Source of the DNA: Marinobacter salinexigens
Lineage (GTDB): Bacteria > Pseudomonadota > Gammaproteobacteria > Pseudomonadales > Oleiphilaceae
Length of the DNA stretch: 64,000 bases
Assembly: GCF_008370345.1 (NCBI RefSeq)
Contig: NZ_VTUU01000013.1
Span: forward strand, 1 to 64,000
Reading direction: 5' to 3'
Positions 1 to 7,717 of the stretch are shown here, piece after piece. Each line of letters starts with the position of its first letter. The first letter of the stretch is position 1. The notes beneath the pieces are model-generated. The model made no database searches and was not told the origin of the DNA. It worked only from the letters and a program-made list of their open reading frames with translations. Position numbers and translations under genes: made by a program.

Positions 1-93
1 GTAGGTCATCTCGCCCTTTTCAACCTGACCTACCACCGCCAATTTAAAGGCCAGCGAATAATCCCGCTGACTCCTGCGCCTCTTCGTATTCAT
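1..93 (-). CDS. IS3-family transposase OrfA, N-terminal fragment (runs off window)
   Basis: Thirty-one codons are visible, starting MNTKRRRSQRDYSLAFKL. This resembles the N-terminal DNA-binding helix-turn-helix of IS3-type OrfA proteins, which bind the element's inverted repeats. The ATG at 93-91 follows a strong GGAGGG ribosome binding site. The gene continues past the left edge, so frame integrity and the usual OrfA/OrfB frameshift cannot be judged. Confidence 0.6.
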   Translation of the reverse strand, partial: MNTKRRRSQRDYSLAFKLAVVGQVEKGEMTY

Positions 94-147
94 AACACCC
101 TCCATAATCTTCAGTCGGAAGGTGTAAACCTTATTCAGGACGGGTCA
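1..147 (-). mobile_element. Left end of an IS3-family insertion sequence (partial)
   Basis: The minus strand from 147 begins TGACCCGTCCTGAATAAGG, followed by the start of an OrfA gene at 93. A TG-starting terminal sequence about 50 bp ahead of orfA is the usual layout of IS3-family left ends. The rest of the element lies outside the window, so completeness, target duplication and the other inverted repeat cannot be seen. The end sits about 14 bp from the terminator at 161-187. Confidence 0.6.
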
Positions 148-160
148 GCAGACAAAAAAA

Positions 161-187
161 GGGCGGTCATGGTGACCGCCCTTTTTC
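161..187. terminator. Rho-independent terminator
   Basis: The perfect stem GGGCGGTCA/TGACCGCCC has a 3-nt loop. It has T residues on one side (182-186) and a run of seven A residues on the other (154-160), so it can act in both directions. It most likely ends the phzF-like gene that finishes at 209 on the minus strand. Confidence 0.85.
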
Positions 188-208
188 GGTGTGCTCGCCT
201 CTAAATCA

Positions 209-1084
209 TCACAAGACAACTTCAACAATGTCTCTGATCGTGCCACGACCACCTGCGAACAGGTTTTCAATTCTGTTGTCGGTTCCAATGGTCAGCCTTA
301 CGTTGATGACGCTTGGTGAAGGTGCGGCCATCCAGCTCCCCTGTTCGATGTTGAATTCCTGCTGTTGCATACCCAGTTGTTCTCGCAGATAGCATGCAAG
401 CGGACCTGCAGCCATTCCCGTCGCAGACTCCTCCAGGATGCCGTATCGGGGCGCAAACATCCGGGCCCCTGCGTCTCTGCCTGCGCCAACGCCATCGAGG
501 GAGAACACGTAGAACCCGATTAGATCCAGAGCTTCGCTGAGTTTCTCGATGAGGCTGAAATCCGGCTCAAGATCTTTAAGTGTTTCGCTGTCGCGAATGC
601 CCAGAACCACAAAGCTGTTTCCGGTATTAACCAGCATCGGTTCTGCACCCTTGATCAGATCCCCGGCAGTAATTCCAAGGGAGAGCAGGGCGGTCTGAAA
701 ATCCTTCTCGTCCAGCGACTCGAAGCGAGGACCTTTCTGTTCCATATAGGCGGCTTCGCCCTCCATGTTAACTGTTCGCAGGCCATCTATGGTCTCCTTC
801 GACGACCGATCATTCGCTAACAGACCTTTTTTCCTCAGAAAGCTGAAGGTTGCGATGGTCGCGTGGCCGCAATGTGCGATTTGCTGAGTTGGAGTGAAGA
901 ATTCCAGCTTTATGTCTGCTGAATCAGACGGGGAGACAAAAGCCGTTTCCGAAAGTCCGACCGCAGTGGCGATCTGCTGCTTTTCCGTAGCGCTGAATCG
1001 CTCGGCGTGCAGAACCACACCGGCGGGGTTGCCACCTGAATCGCCGTCGACAAAGGCACTGATGATTGGGACTTGAATTTTCAT
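209..1084 (-). CDS. PhzF-family isomerase/epimerase
   Basis: The protein is 291 aa with the PhzF fold signature: an N-terminal motif running into GNPAGVVL, the catalytic-glutamate motif LSETAFV, HCGHATIA, and a C-terminal ATGMAAGPL segment matching the second half of this diaminopimelate-epimerase-like fold. The family catalyses isomerisation of small carboxylated metabolites; the true substrate here is unknown. I place the start at 1084 (MKIQVP) because AAGGA lies about 9 nt upstream; an in-frame ATG 30 bp further up lacks a good ribosome site. The gene is single and divergent from a LysR regulator that probably controls it. There is no sign of a phenazine operon, so the name should not be read as phenazine synthesis. 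Confidence 0.85.
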   Translation of the reverse strand: MKIQVPIISAFVDGDSGGNPAGVVLHAERFSATEKQQIATAVGLSETAFVSPSDSADIKLEFFTPTQQIAHCGHATIATFSFLRKKGLLANDRSSKETIDGLRTVNMEGEAAYMEQKGPRFESLDEKDFQTALLSLGITAGDLIKGAEPMLVNTGNSFVVLGIRDSETLKDLEPDFSLIEKLSEALDLIGFYVFSLDGVGAGRDAGARMFAPRYGILEESATGMAAGPLACYLREQLGMQQQEFNIEQGSWMAAPSPSVINVRLTIGTDNRIENLFAGGRGTIRDIVEVVL

Positions 1085-1202
1085 GATGCGTGTTCCTTCA
1101 GTGGATTTAGTCACTGAATGTTTTCAATGAACGGTTCGGATAACAAACGGGTAAAACTGGTATATGCTTAATTAAAACTTAACCGTAAGTAGAGTTGAGC
1201 CA
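1085..1202. promoter_or_regulatory. Divergent promoter region between phzF-like gene and LysR gene
   Basis: The 118-bp divergent spacer is AT-rich. It contains ACTTA-ACCG-TAAGT (1177-1190), a dyad of the T-N11-A type that LysR proteins bind, about 13 bp before the lysR start. This is a candidate autoregulatory operator seen by eye only. Confidence 0.35.
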
Positions 1203-2090
1203 ATGCAGAAACTACCTCCGCTAAGGGCATTGCAGGCATTTCGCTACGCTGCCAGGGAACTGAGTTTCAAATCGGCAGCTGAGGCTCTGAATATTTCGCA
1301 GGCGGCCGTTAGCACCCATATTCGCGGTCTTGAGGAGTTTCTTGGTTTAAAACTTTTTGTCCGGCTGACCCGCGAAGTGAAATTAACCCATGAAGGCCGG
1401 GCACTCTCCGGCTATGTGGAATCCGGTTTTCAAGAGCTGGAAAGAGGCATTGCCCTGTTTTCACCAGACACAGACCCCGGACGTTTAACCGTAACCACAG
1501 TGCCATCCTTTGCGAGTCGATGGCTGGTTCCTCGAATTGACTCTTTCCAGAGCGCCCATCCGGATATACAGCTGAGCCTACAGGCCACACTCCAGTTGGT
1601 TAATTTTCAGGGAGACGGTGTCGACCTTGCGATTCGTTTCGGCGCCGGAAATTACCCCGGTCTAGAATGCAGGCCCTTGCTTGAGGAAAGGCTTCTACCG
1701 GTATGCCACAGCAGGCTTGTTAGATCTGATCCCATGACCCCTGAGAGCCTGGTCCGACTCCCGTGGCTGATCGATGAGTCGATGGATATGGAACGCTCCT
1801 GGCTGGAGTTCCAGGAGAAGCTCGGTATTAAAATACCGGAGAGTGCAATAGCTCTCCGGGTTACTGAGGGAACAACACTTGTGGAGGCCGTTCTCGCTGG
1901 AAGAGGGATTGCCCTGATGCGTTATAGCCTTGTGTCTGATCTCCTGAAATCGGGGTTACTTCTTAGCCCGGTCGATGTATCGGTACCCGCAGAGTATCAA
2001 TATTACCTCGTTGCACCGGAGGCCAAGTTCCGTACCGATAAAGTTCGCGCTTTCGTTTCCTGGATTAACGGCGAAGTGCGTTCGGGGTAA
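1203..2090 (+). CDS. LysR-family transcriptional regulator (GcvA-like)
   Basis: The protein is 295 aa. An N-terminal winged helix-turn-helix (about residues 5-65, with AAEALNISQAAVSTHIRGLE) is followed by a periplasmic-binding-like effector domain (about 90-290). The opening LPPLRALQAFRYAARELSF is typical of the GcvA subgroup. Its divergent position suggests it regulates the phzF-like gene and itself. The effector is unknown. The ATG at 1203 sits behind a weak purine stretch (AGAGTTGAG). Confidence 0.9.
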   Translation: MQKLPPLRALQAFRYAARELSFKSAAEALNISQAAVSTHIRGLEEFLGLKLFVRLTREVKLTHEGRALSGYVESGFQELERGIALFSPDTDPGRLTVTTVPSFASRWLVPRIDSFQSAHPDIQLSLQATLQLVNFQGDGVDLAIRFGAGNYPGLECRPLLEERLLPVCHSRLVRSDPMTPESLVRLPWLIDESMDMERSWLEFQEKLGIKIPESAIALRVTEGTTLVEAVLAGRGIALMRYSLVSDLLKSGLLLSPVDVSVPAEYQYYLVAPEAKFRTDKVRAFVSWINGEVRSG

Positions 2091-2193
2091 ATTAGTCAGA
2101 GAGCCAGCTCAGCCTGGTGGGTGATTCCGCTCTATGGGATCTGTTAAAAGGTCTTAAGGAATGGAAGAAGCTCGCTCCGGCAATCTGAGCAAC

Positions 2194-2285
2194 AGCAATT
2201 GGGATGTACGCCGGTACTCACTCTGGCAGAGGAATAAATTCTTCGTCATCGCCAGGGATCAGTGGGAATCGATGTGCTTTCCAGT
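2194..2285 (-). pseudogene. Remnant of a pirin gene 3' end, duplicated from or with the 16.8-kb copy
   Basis: This stretch matches 16758-16848. There, the sequence is the spacer after the second MocR gene plus the 3' end of an intact pirin gene. The minus strand still encodes the pirin C-terminus (…PGDDEEFIPLPE, stop at 2218-2220). The two differences in the coding part (2259 and 2276) are synonymous. Upstream codons of pirin are absent: homology stops at about 2285. The whole 2091-2359 spacer otherwise holds no convincing gene. Confidence 0.75.
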
Positions 2286-2359
2286 TCGTCCTGCGTTTGC
2301 ATTCCCGATGAGATCAGGTGTAAAAAAGCAGCTCCAAATAGGTACAGATGTAGCGCAAA

Positions 2360-3763
2360 ATGGCAGATGAATACCGTTATCAGCAGCTCGAAAACTGGTT
2401 ATTGCAGGGCATTCTTGATCAACGCTGGCGATTGGGCGAGCGCCTGCCATCAATCAGGGCATTGTGCAGTGAGATGGATCTTTCGAAGGCGACGGTACAA
2501 CACGCCCTACAAAGGCTGGAGGCACAAGGGCTGATTGAGGCCCGTCCGAAAGCCGGATACTTTGTATTGCTGCAACCGGACGGGGTGAAGAAGCCGGTGA
2601 GTCGTGCCCGCATTGAAGCGCCGCGCCCCGTCAATGTAAGCGATCTGCTGCTCGACATAATGGGGCGTAGCGCAGCATTCGATTTACTGCCAGATCTACG
2701 TAGCGGAGACCTGCCTCCAGGCATTGTAACGTTGAACCGTTCAATAGGCCGGGCTCTCCGACGACAAAAGGGGGACGACTACCAATATTATGATAAGCCC
2801 GCAGGGGATATCGGCTTAAGGGAACAACTGGCTTTACATCATGCCCGTCGTGGCTGGACGGCTTCTCCAGAGCAGCTTTGTGTTACGTCTGGCTGCCAAC
2901 ATGCGTTGTTTTTAGCGTTAATGGCGACCTGTGAACGGGGCGATGTTGTGGCCGTAGAGTCTCCTGGATTTTATGGTGTATTGCAGCTTCTTGAGCAGCT
3001 AGGCCTGCGAGTGGTGGAAGTGCCGACCTCTATTGAAACCGGAATGGACATGAATGCTCTTGAAGAAGTTCTTGAGCGCTGGAAGGTAAGAGCTTGCGTT
3101 GTATCACCTTCGTTTTCTACCCCGGGCGGTGCGTTGATGCCGGAGCCAGAAAAGAAGCGCCTTCTGGCTTTGGCTGAGCGCCATGATTTGGCGGTTATTG
3201 AAGACGACATATACGCGGATACTGCGTTGGGCCGCGCTCCTGATCCACTCAAGGCACTGGATATGGATGGCCGGGTTATCTTATGTAGTTCCTTCTCGAA
3301 ATGTCTGTCCAGGGATCTACGGCTTGGATGGATTTCGGGGGCCCGTTGGCATGACAGAATCCTGCATCTGAAGCTGGTAACTCAATTGGCCAGTAGTCGC
3401 TACCTCCAACAAGGAGTGGCTGACTATATGGCCGATGGCAGCTTTTCATCCCACTTACGGAGACAACGTCACGAACTGAGAGCTAACAGGGACAAGCTGA
3501 TTGCTTTGCTGCATACCTGGCCCGGTGAAGTTCGCGTAAGCACTCCGAAGGGCGGGTTGGCCGTTTGGGTCGAACTGCCGAATGACGTGAATACACTGTC
3601 GTCGTACATGTCGGGCCTAGAGCGCGGGATCATTATTACACCGGGCCCCCTGTTTTCAGTATCTGGTCAATTTGAAAATTGCTTGCGAATCAGTTTCGCT
3701 CACCCCTGGAATACTTCGCGAATCGAAGGTCTTGGGCGACTTCAGGATTTATTACTCAGCTAG
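2360..3763 (+). CDS. MocR/PdxR-type regulator (GntR HTH + aminotransferase-like domain)
   Basis: The protein is 467 aa. A GntR winged helix (about residues 5-70, LPSIRALCSEMDLSKATVQHAL) is linked to a fold-type I aminotransferase domain (about 110-465). The PLP-binding lysine is present (Lys314, in SSFSK), as is VIEDDIYAD, so PLP binding is likely. MocR proteins sense PLP or PLP-reactive amines and aldehydes. The gene precedes the siroheme reductase operon in the same direction with a 109-bp gap, so it is a likely regulator of it. The start ATG at 2360 has only a weak ribosome site (GCGCAAA). Confidence 0.88.
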   Translation: MADEYRYQQLENWLLQGILDQRWRLGERLPSIRALCSEMDLSKATVQHALQRLEAQGLIEARPKAGYFVLLQPDGVKKPVSRARIEAPRPVNVSDLLLDIMGRSAAFDLLPDLRSGDLPPGIVTLNRSIGRALRRQKGDDYQYYDKPAGDIGLREQLALHHARRGWTASPEQLCVTSGCQHALFLALMATCERGDVVAVESPGFYGVLQLLEQLGLRVVEVPTSIETGMDMNALEEVLERWKVRACVVSPSFSTPGGALMPEPEKKRLLALAERHDLAVIEDDIYADTALGRAPDPLKALDMDGRVILCSSFSKCLSRDLRLGWISGARWHDRILHLKLVTQLASSRYLQQGVADYMADGSFSSHLRRQRHELRANRDKLIALLHTWPGEVRVSTPKGGLAVWVELPNDVNTLSSYMSGLERGIIITPGPLFSVSGQFENCLRISFAHPWNTSRIEGLGRLQDLLLS

Positions 3764-3780
3764 CAGAAACTCAAGCCTGT

Positions 3781-3812
3781 CCCTATAGAAATTAATTTTA
3801 TTGGGCCTGCAC
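3781..3812 (+). promoter_or_regulatory. Leader element A shared with the ccoG upstream region
   Basis: Aligned without gaps to 7621-7652, 26 of 32 bases are identical, including an uninterrupted ATTGGGCCTGCAC. It lies about 60 bp before the siroheme reductase start. Such conservation between two otherwise unrelated spacers suggests a common regulator site or promoter. It does not fit a sigma-54 promoter. Confidence 0.55.
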
Positions 3813-3839
3813 TCTGGCTAGTGTCGTCGTTAGCCTTGT

Positions 3840-3862
3840 TCCCTGAAAACCTATATCAGGGA
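3840..3862 (+). promoter_or_regulatory. Hairpin covering the reductase ribosome binding site
   Basis: TCCCTGA (3840-3846) pairs with TCAGGGA (3856-3862) across a 9-nt loop. The 3' arm contains most of the GGGAG Shine-Dalgarno that serves the GTG start at 3873, so folding would limit translation. It is a modest 7-bp stem. Confidence 0.4.
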
Positions 3863-3872
3863 GTAATTCGAG

Positions 3873-5555
3873 GTGTACAACTACGATAGCTATGATCGTG
3901 CGCTGGTACAGGCACGGGTTCATCAGTTCCGGGATCAGGTATCCCGTCGCGTAAATGGCGAGCTGAGTGAAGAAGAGTTCCTTCCATTACGTTTGCAGAA
4001 CGGTGTTTATCTTCAACGGCACGCCTATATGCTGCGTGTGGCCATACCATACGGAACCTTGTCTTCTGATCAGCTTCGAACGCTGGCGTTAATTGCTGAT
4101 GAGTACGACAGGGGGTACGGCCATTTCAGTACTCGACAAAATATCCAATTCAACTGGATAGAGCTTGAGCAGGTCCCGGATATACTCCAGCGGCTTGCCG
4201 ACAATGATATGCACGCCATTCAGACTTCAGGAAACTGTGTCCGCAATATCACTACAGAGGCATTTGCAGGCGTTGCGGAGGACGAGCTCATAGACCCGCG
4301 GCCCCTTGCTGAAATCATGCGTCAATGGTCGACTGTGAATCCGGAGTTCCTGTTCCTGCCCCGTAAATTCAAGATTGCGATCTCTTCGTCGGAGTCCGAT
4401 CGGGCAGCTGTGCGCTCTCATGATATTGGGCTCTACCTCTATTCTGGTGATTCGGGCGAGATGTTCCTTCGCGTGATGGTTGGTGGTGGTCTCGGAAGGA
4501 CGCCAATCCTCAATGAAATCGTTCGTGAGGCGTTACCCTGGCAGCACCTCCTGACTTATGTCGAGGCGATACTCCGGGTGTATAACCGACATGGCCGCCG
4601 CGACAACAAATACAAAGCCAGAATCAAGATCTTGGTGCGGGCGCTCGGAGTTGAGGCCTTTGCCGAAGAGGTTGAACGGGAATGGGAGCAAATTCGAGAC
4701 GGAGCGGCGGAACTTACCAAAGAAGAGTATTTCCGCGTAGCTCGGGATTTTTCCGCCCCGGATTACGAAAAAGTTGATGCGGTGGACATGGACTTTGGCG
4801 CCTGGTTGGCAAGAGATTCCGGCTTTGCAATCTGGGTGCAGAACAATACCCAAGCCCATAAAGTTAAGGGCTATGTCTCGGTAGTGCTTTCCACCAAACC
4901 TGGAGCCAGCGCTCCACCGGGAGACGTAACCGGAGACCAAATGCGGTCAGTCGCAGAGTTGGCAGATCACTATGGTTTTGGTGAAATTCGCGTTGCGCAT
5001 GAGCAAAACCTCGTTTTACCCGATATAAGAAAGACAGATCTTTATTCCCTTTGGAGAAAGCTTCAGGAACTGAACCTTGCGACTCCCAATATCGGCCTGC
5101 TCACAGACGTAATTGCGTGCCCCGGTGGTGATTACTGTTCCCTGGCCAATACTCGTTCACTGCCGGTCGCCCGCGATATCCAGCAGCGCTTCGATGATCT
5201 GGACTTCCTACATGACCTGGGGGCCCTGAGCCTGAACATCTCCGGCTGTATGAATGCTTGTGGACATCACCATATCGGTAATATTGGGATTCTCGGTGTC
5301 AGCAAAAATGGCGAAGAGTTTTTCCAGATTACGATTGGAGGGGCTCAGGGTGAGGATAGTTCGCTGGGTAAAGTGATTGGCCCTGCATTTAAGGTCGAAG
5401 AAGTTCCTGATGCAATTGACCGTCTTCTAAGCACCTACCTTCGTTACCGTGAACTGGATGAACCCTTTGTAGAAACCGTTCGCCGTTTAGGAATCGGTCC
5501 ATTCAAGGATGAGGTTTATCGCAAGCTCCAGAACCATAAGGAGTTGGCGCAATGA
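3873..5555 (+). CDS. cysI: Siroheme nitrite/sulfite reductase (CysI type)
   Basis: This 560-aa hemoprotein performs six-electron reduction of sulfite to sulfide, or possibly nitrite to ammonia, using a siroheme coupled to a 4Fe-4S cluster. Seen: the siroheme-contact motif TSGNCVRNIT; repeated ferredoxin-like half domains; and cluster cysteines Cys416, Cys422, Cys459 and Cys463 in CPGGDYC and SGCMNAC. It is the single-chain type found in Pseudomonas, with DUF934 translationally coupled behind it. The start is GTG at 3873, with GGGAG 9 nt upstream. Whether it is the main assimilatory enzyme or an accessory copy cannot be told from this window; the MocR, MFS and CcoG neighbours hint at a specialised role. 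Confidence 0.88.
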   Translation: MYNYDSYDRALVQARVHQFRDQVSRRVNGELSEEEFLPLRLQNGVYLQRHAYMLRVAIPYGTLSSDQLRTLALIADEYDRGYGHFSTRQNIQFNWIELEQVPDILQRLADNDMHAIQTSGNCVRNITTEAFAGVAEDELIDPRPLAEIMRQWSTVNPEFLFLPRKFKIAISSSESDRAAVRSHDIGLYLYSGDSGEMFLRVMVGGGLGRTPILNEIVREALPWQHLLTYVEAILRVYNRHGRRDNKYKARIKILVRALGVEAFAEEVEREWEQIRDGAAELTKEEYFRVARDFSAPDYEKVDAVDMDFGAWLARDSGFAIWVQNNTQAHKVKGYVSVVLSTKPGASAPPGDVTGDQMRSVAELADHYGFGEIRVAHEQNLVLPDIRKTDLYSLWRKLQELNLATPNIGLLTDVIACPGGDYCSLANTRSLPVARDIQQRFDDLDFLHDLGALSLNISGCMNACGHHHIGNIGILGVSKNGEEFFQITIGGAQGEDSSLGKVIGPAFKVEEVPDAIDRLLSTYLRYRELDEPFVETVRRLGIGPFKDEVYRKLQNHKELAQ

Positions 5556-6094
5556 ACAATATCATCGGCTTGGTCAATGGGGGAGGTGTTTATCTTGCGG
5601 ACGACCAATGGACCTTTGTAGATGACGAGGTGTGGGTTACTAAGAGTCGGCCCATGATTCTACCGTTGGATCAATGGCAGAAGCTTGATGAATCCGGAAC
5701 TGGCGTTCGATCAATACATGGTGTGTGGCTCGGTCCGGACGATGACCCTGCGGTACTTGGACCGATATCAGGTGAGCTCCCAATCATTGCGCTGCAATTC
5801 CCGAGCTTTCGTGATGGGCGTGCCTACAGTCAGGCCAATCTTTTGCGTACCCGCTATGGGTTTAAAGGCGACCTGAGGGCTATCGGTGATGTACTTAGAG
5901 ACCAACTCGCGCTTATGCGCCACTGTGGGTTCACGTCATTTGCAATTCGTGCAGACAAATGTGTTTCGGATGCCCTCAAAGGTTTCGATGGGTACGACAT
6001 GATTTATGCGCGGTCCGCAACCACGCCCGAGCCTTTGTATCGCCGCTACAACCGTGGGCACCAACTCGCCACCCCTACGGAAGAAGAAAGATAA
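5552..6094 (+). CDS. DUF934 protein, partner of siroheme sulfite reductase
   Basis: The protein is 180 aa and starts inside the reductase stop (ATGA overlap), so the two are translationally coupled. DUF934 proteins are regularly found directly behind this kind of cysI and are thought to be needed for sulfite reduction, perhaps in electron delivery or siroheme handling; the exact activity is not established. Visible conserved parts are DDPAVLGPISGELPIIALQFPSF-like and RTRYGFKGDLRAIGDVLRDQL-like segments. It contains two cysteines but no metal motif. Confidence 0.85.
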   Translation: MNNIIGLVNGGGVYLADDQWTFVDDEVWVTKSRPMILPLDQWQKLDESGTGVRSIHGVWLGPDDDPAVLGPISGELPIIALQFPSFRDGRAYSQANLLRTRYGFKGDLRAIGDVLRDQLALMRHCGFTSFAIRADKCVSDALKGFDGYDMIYARSATTPEPLYRRYNRGHQLATPTEEER

Positions 6095-6096
6095 CT

Positions 6097-7608
6097 ATGA
6101 GAGATAGGCAGCTTGTGTTGATTACCGCATCCTTGGGATGCGCGTTAACGATATTTGATACCAACCTGGTTGGAGTTATTCTGCCCAGCCTTGTCAACGA
6201 TCTAGGTGCTGATTATGCGCAAATGACCTGGGTACAAAGCAGTTTCCTGCTCAGTTTTGCGTCTTTGTTGATGGCGGCAGGAGCACTATCTGACCGGTTT
6301 GGTCGGCGTAGGGTATTTGTATATGGATTATATCTGTTTGGACTTTCAGCTCTGGCGTGCAGTCTGGCTCCAGCGATGAGTGTGCTTATTGCTGCCCGGG
6401 CTGTTCAGGGTGTTGGAGCAGCGTTTCTGCTGGCACCTGCTCTGGCCATCATTGGCCATACCTTTCGTGACCCAGAGGATTCTATAAAGGCTTGGGCTAT
6501 GTGGGGAAGCTTGATGGGCCTGACAATGGTGACCGCACCATTGATTAGCAGTCTCGCGGGCGATCTATTTGGATGGCGTTCGGCATTTTTGAGCATGGTT
6601 GTTATCTGCGGGGCACTTGTTGTCGTCGTTCCTAAAGTGATCCAGGAAACCCGTGGCGATATTAAAGGGTCTTTCGACTGGGTCGGAGCTTTCGCTTTCT
6701 GTCTTACCATGTTCGCATGGACCTGGACCCTGATCAGCGGATCTGAAAACGGTTGGGTCGATCCCCAGACACTGATGGTCGCAGTCTTCGGATGTATAGC
6801 GACTGTAGCTTTTGTCAGAGTAGAAAGCGGTAAAGAAAGACCTATGCTGGATCTGAATTTATTTCGTTCAGGTCGTTTTGTTGGAGCCATCATCGCCATG
6901 TTGGGATACGCAGGCACGGCTCAGGTTATGGCAGCGCTGTTGCCCCTTTATCTGCAGAGAGGTATGGGTGTTTCTTTCTTATGGACAGGCCTTGCGCTTC
7001 TTCCGTTCTCTGTCGCGATGTTTCTTTTGCCATCGTTAGCGCGCAGATTGTCAGGACGTTTGGACTCGGCCTGGCTTCTCGGCTCAGGGCTCCTTGTTAT
7101 CGGTGCCGGTAATTTCTGGCTTTCCTTAGCTGCTTCGATGGGAAATCCTGTTTGGAGCTTTATCGGCATGGGGATATTGGGGGTCGGCGGTGGATTGATC
7201 AACGGCGAAACTCAGAAAGCAATACTCGGATCGCTGCCCGTAGCCAGACAGGGAATGGGGTCTGGTATCAGTACAACTGCGCGCTTTTTTGGCGTGTTGG
7301 TTGGGTTTACAGGTCTCTCTACGGTGATGGCCGTCGGGGTAAGACGCCAGTTACAGGAATCGTCGTGCGGCCCCGGCACGTTCGACTGCACCCAGCTGGA
7401 TGAGGTTTTTCAGAGTGTGATAACTGGTCAGGGCAGCGAAATCACTGCGCAGATGTCGGTTTCTCCTGTGACTGTCTATCTCAACGGGTTTGCTGATCTG
7501 TTCCTGTGTGCCGGAGCAATCGCGGTGGCCGCTGCTCTGCTGTGTGTCGGACTCTCTTCGCGCGAGCGCTCTACATCAGTTGAGCCTGCTCCGGCTGAAG
7601 AAATATAG
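6097..7608 (+). CDS. MFS transporter, DHA2 (14-helix) type
   Basis: The 503-aa membrane protein has about 14 hydrophobic segments. MFS motif A is present in ALSDRFGRRRVFVYG after helix 2, with LAPALAIIGHTF in helix 4-5. DHA2 members are proton-driven exporters of drugs or small anions. The start at 6097 lies 2 bp after the DUF934 stop with a purine-rich AAGAAGAAAG upstream, so it belongs to the same operon. By context it may export a toxic substrate or product of the reductase system; that is inference. A longer open frame from 5959 is rejected because it overlaps DUF934. Confidence 0.8.
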   Translation: MRDRQLVLITASLGCALTIFDTNLVGVILPSLVNDLGADYAQMTWVQSSFLLSFASLLMAAGALSDRFGRRRVFVYGLYLFGLSALACSLAPAMSVLIAARAVQGVGAAFLLAPALAIIGHTFRDPEDSIKAWAMWGSLMGLTMVTAPLISSLAGDLFGWRSAFLSMVVICGALVVVVPKVIQETRGDIKGSFDWVGAFAFCLTMFAWTWTLISGSENGWVDPQTLMVAVFGCIATVAFVRVESGKERPMLDLNLFRSGRFVGAIIAMLGYAGTAQVMAALLPLYLQRGMGVSFLWTGLALLPFSVAMFLLPSLARRLSGRLDSAWLLGSGLLVIGAGNFWLSLAASMGNPVWSFIGMGILGVGGGLINGETQKAILGSLPVARQGMGSGISTTARFFGVLVGFTGLSTVMAVGVRRQLQESSCGPGTFDCTQLDEVFQSVITGQGSEITAQMSVSPVTVYLNGFADLFLCAGAIAVAAALLCVGLSSRERSTSVEPAPAEEI

Positions 7609-7620
7609 ATGGCCATCTGA

Positions 7621-7652
7621 CCCTACTGACTTTAATTTAATTGGGCCTGCAC
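7621..7652 (+). promoter_or_regulatory. Leader element B shared with the siroheme reductase upstream region
   Basis: This is the second copy of the element at 3781-3812 (26/32 identical; identical over ATTGGGCCTGCAC). It lies about 65 bp ahead of the ccoG-like start and 12 bp after the MFS stop. Its presence suggests ccoG has its own promoter, co-controlled with the reductase operon. Confidence 0.55.
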
Positions 7653-7671
7653 CTATTGCGGGCTAAGGATT

Positions 7672-7712
7672 ACTCTCCCGGGCATACCAATTATCCAATT
7701 GCCGGGGAGAGT
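7672..7712 (+). promoter_or_regulatory. Strong hairpin masking the ccoG ribosome binding site
   Basis: ACTCTCCCGG (7672-7681) pairs with CCGGGGAGAGT (7702-7712), with one bulged G. Inside it, CAATT (7688-7692) pairs with AATTG (7697-7701). The 3' arm is the GGGGAGAG Shine-Dalgarno for the ATG at 7718. A stem this long would block initiation unless opened. There is no U tract, so it is not a terminator. Confidence 0.6.
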
Positions 7713-7717
7713 TTCCG

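Noticed and set aside
2161-2370. 69-aa plus-strand frame
   Set aside because: It overlaps the pirin remnant and the mocR start, lacks a ribosome site and has no recognisable family.
3781-3825. Sigma-54 type promoter in the shared leader element
   Set aside because: The GG and GC positions do not have the required spacing in either copy.
5959-6096. Longer N-terminus for the MFS transporter
   Set aside because: It lies inside the DUF934 gene; the ATG at 6097 fits the family start.
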